A stretch of DNA of 64,000 nucleotides from Mucilaginibacter polytrichastri (GTDB taxonomy: Bacteria > Bacteroidota > Bacteroidia > Sphingobacteriales > Sphingobacteriaceae). The stretch is taken from contig NZ_MPPL01000001.1 of assembly GCF_001911425.1 (NCBI RefSeq), positions 3,636,255 to 3,700,254 on the forward strand, given 5' to 3'. Below are positions 62,917 to 64,000 of the stretch, one piece after another. Under the pieces are notes generated by a model that was not told the origin of the DNA, did no database searches, and saw only the letters and a list, made by a program, of their open reading frames with translations. The first letter of the stretch is position 1. Each line of letters opens with the position of its first letter. A program made the translations under genes and the position numbers.

Positions 62917-64000
62917 TTAATCTACATTGTCATGCAAAAACGAGTTGTTCTTTCTGATCTCGGTTTGCCCATCAGTATCAGTTAATGAGAATCTGGAGAT
63001 CTGGCTCTCGTCTGACATTGGTGTTTGCTGCAACGCAATTTCTTTACGTTTATAGGCAGGTACGTTTTCCAACTCCTGCAAATTACCATTGCGCAGCTTC
63101 ATGCTCAGGTCTTTTAAGCGCATAATACGCTCGCGAGATTTACGCAACTGCTCCTCGATAGTTTCGTCTGTCTTATGGTCGTCTGCTCCTGCAACCGGTT
63201 CTGGTTCGGGTTCAGGCTGTGCCACAGGCTCTGCTTGCGCCACCGGTGCAAAATTCATTACAGATTCTGTTACCTTAAAGGTAAATTCCATGCCCGGGTC
63301 TGTTTCTGCAACTGGTGCTGCAGGCTCTTCCGGCATTAAGCTGTGCTTAATAACCGCGGGCTGTTGCTGCTGTTGTGCTTCTTCGCCTTTGGCAAACAGG
63401 TCAAATAAACCGGTTTGTTTTTGTCCCTCTTTTTTCAGGAACATCTCGGCATTAGCATTTGCCTCTTCTGTTTTTGGCGTTACAAACTCATTAATCGGTC
63501 TAATCAGCGGTGCATTCTCGGGCACCAGCATAGATACTACCTTTTTATTGTTATGCTCTTTTTCGCGTTCGTCTTTAGTTTGGAAGCCGGTTGCAATGAT
63601 GGTTACCGAAAGCTTATCGCCCAGGGCCTCATCTTTACAGTTACCCCAGATCAGGTCGGCAGCTAAACCGGCTTCTTCCTGTATGTAGTCTGTAATTACA
63701 GATACCTCATCCATCGTAACCTCTTTATCGCCAGAGCTGATGTTTAACAGGATGTAGCGTGCGCCTTCAATCTCGTTATCTTTCAACAACGGAGATGATA
63801 AAGCACCTTCTACAGCGCGCAATGCACGGTTTTCACCTTCTGCTGCGCAGCTACCCATTATAGATACACCACTGTCGCGCATTACTGTGCGCACATCTTT
63901 AAAGTCTACGTTGATATAACCCGGTAAGGTGATAATCTCGGCAATACCTTTGGCGGCAGTAGTTAATATATCATCGGCCTGCGCAAAGGCAGAACCTAGT
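62917..64000 (-). CDS. ftsZ: Cell division protein FtsZ (C-terminal part, cut by window edge)
   Basis: The frame is open to base 64000, about 360 codons, and starts outside the window. The first residues read LGSAFAQADDILTTAAKGIAEIITLPGYINVDFKDVRTVMRDSG, the end of the FtsZ GTPase domain. The C-terminal domain (GARYILLNISSGDKEVTMDEVSVITDYIQEEAG, SVTIIATGF) follows. A long Pro/Glu/Gln-rich variable linker (about 170 residues) comes next, with the repeated stretch PVAQPEPEPEPVAGA. The C-terminal peptide shows AYKRKEIAL as a possible partner-binding motif. A repeat-rich linker of this size is typical for Bacteroidota FtsZ. Confidence 0.95.
   Translation of the reverse strand, partial: LGSAFAQADDILTTAAKGIAEIITLPGYINVDFKDVRTVMRDSGVSIMGSCAAEGENRALRAVEGALSSPLLKDNEIEGARYILLNISSGDKEVTMDEVSVITDYIQEEAGLAADLIWGNCKDEALGDKLSVTIIATGFQTKDEREKEHNNKKVVSMLVPENAPLIRPINEFVTPKTEEANANAEMFLKKEGQKQTGLFDLFAKGEEAQQQQQPAVIKHSLMPEEPAAPVAETDPGMEFTFKVTESVMNFAPVAQAEPVAQPEPEPEPVAGADDHKTDETIEEQLRKSRERIMRLKDLSMKLRNGNLQELENVPAYKRKEIALQQTPMSDESQISRFSLTDTDGQTEIRKNNSFLHDNVD

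Noticed and set aside
63089-63688. 199-codon plus-strand frame opposite ftsZ
   Set aside because: It mirrors the repetitive Pro/Glu/Gln linker and lacks any domain. ftsZ on the other strand is certain.

Overview
The window reads as chromosome from a member of the Bacteroidota, most likely family Sphingobacteriaceae and close to Mucilaginibacter or Pedobacter. This is inferred from the protein families (SusC-like and outer-membrane beta-barrel receptors with carboxypeptidase-regulatory N-termini, DUF5117 protease, DUF5686, DUF4295, bacillithiol BshC, a small histone H1-like protein), from several exact copies of the Bacteroidota -7 promoter element TAnnTTTG just upstream of genes, from near-absence of Shine-Dalgarno sites, and from moderate GC. 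It was not checked against a database. No tRNA, rRNA, CRISPR array, prophage or integrative element was recognised. One insertion sequence is present.

Layout. 1-12.6 kb: truncated DUF5117 metalloprotease, small unknown proteins, a DUF551 protein, an SDR, a pirin, an MFS permease, a VOC protein followed by a 147-bp tandem repeat, a class II cAMP phosphodiesterase with a Sel1-like protein, an AI-2E-type permease and ligA. 13.0-18.6 kb: a same-strand run of DUF5686 outer-membrane protein, aldo/keto reductase, Gfo/Idh/MocA oxidoreductase, DUF2911 protein and a secreted protein, ending in a strong terminator. 18.7-34 kb: hydrolases and exporters (CatB-like acetyltransferase, DUF885 and M28 peptidases, alpha/beta hydrolase with a changed nucleophile, a beta-barrel receptor, TauE/DUF1634, an M16 peptidase pair, class I FBP aldolase). 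34.5-46.7 kb: core metabolism and translation (UbiD-type decarboxylase, dapA, acs, rpmB-rpmG-DUF4295-ftsY-rimO, bshC, Ldh-type dehydrogenase). 46.7-47.7 kb: an IS1595-type element. 47.7-54.1 kb: lipoprotein, M1 and CocE peptidases, lpd. 54.3-60.9 kb: carotenoid genes (crtZ, crtI, crtB, an unknown secreted protein, a fused lycopene cyclase and a cytochrome-b5-like protein) with murB and a sigma factor among them. 61-64 kb: histone H1-like protein, an alpha-oxoamine synthase and the 3' part of ftsZ.

How genes work together. CrtB makes phytoene, CrtI desaturates it, the small membrane cyclase closes the rings and CrtZ hydroxylates them, so geranylgeranyl diphosphate to zeaxanthin-type pigment is nearly complete here. 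The genes crtB-unknown-cyclase-cytb5 overlap by 1-4 bases and must be co-translated. CocE, M1 and a lipoprotein are spaced by 5 bases and form a peptide-degradation operon.

Beyond genes, the intergenic DNA is rich in dispersed inverted repeats. At least four families recur, and the insertion sequence sits inside one copy with a clean 8-bp target duplication. The most unusual local structures are the 147-bp tandem repeat that copies the end of a coding sequence, the near-leaderless promoters at bshC and the Ldh gene, and the Ser-to-Asn change in the alpha/beta hydrolase.
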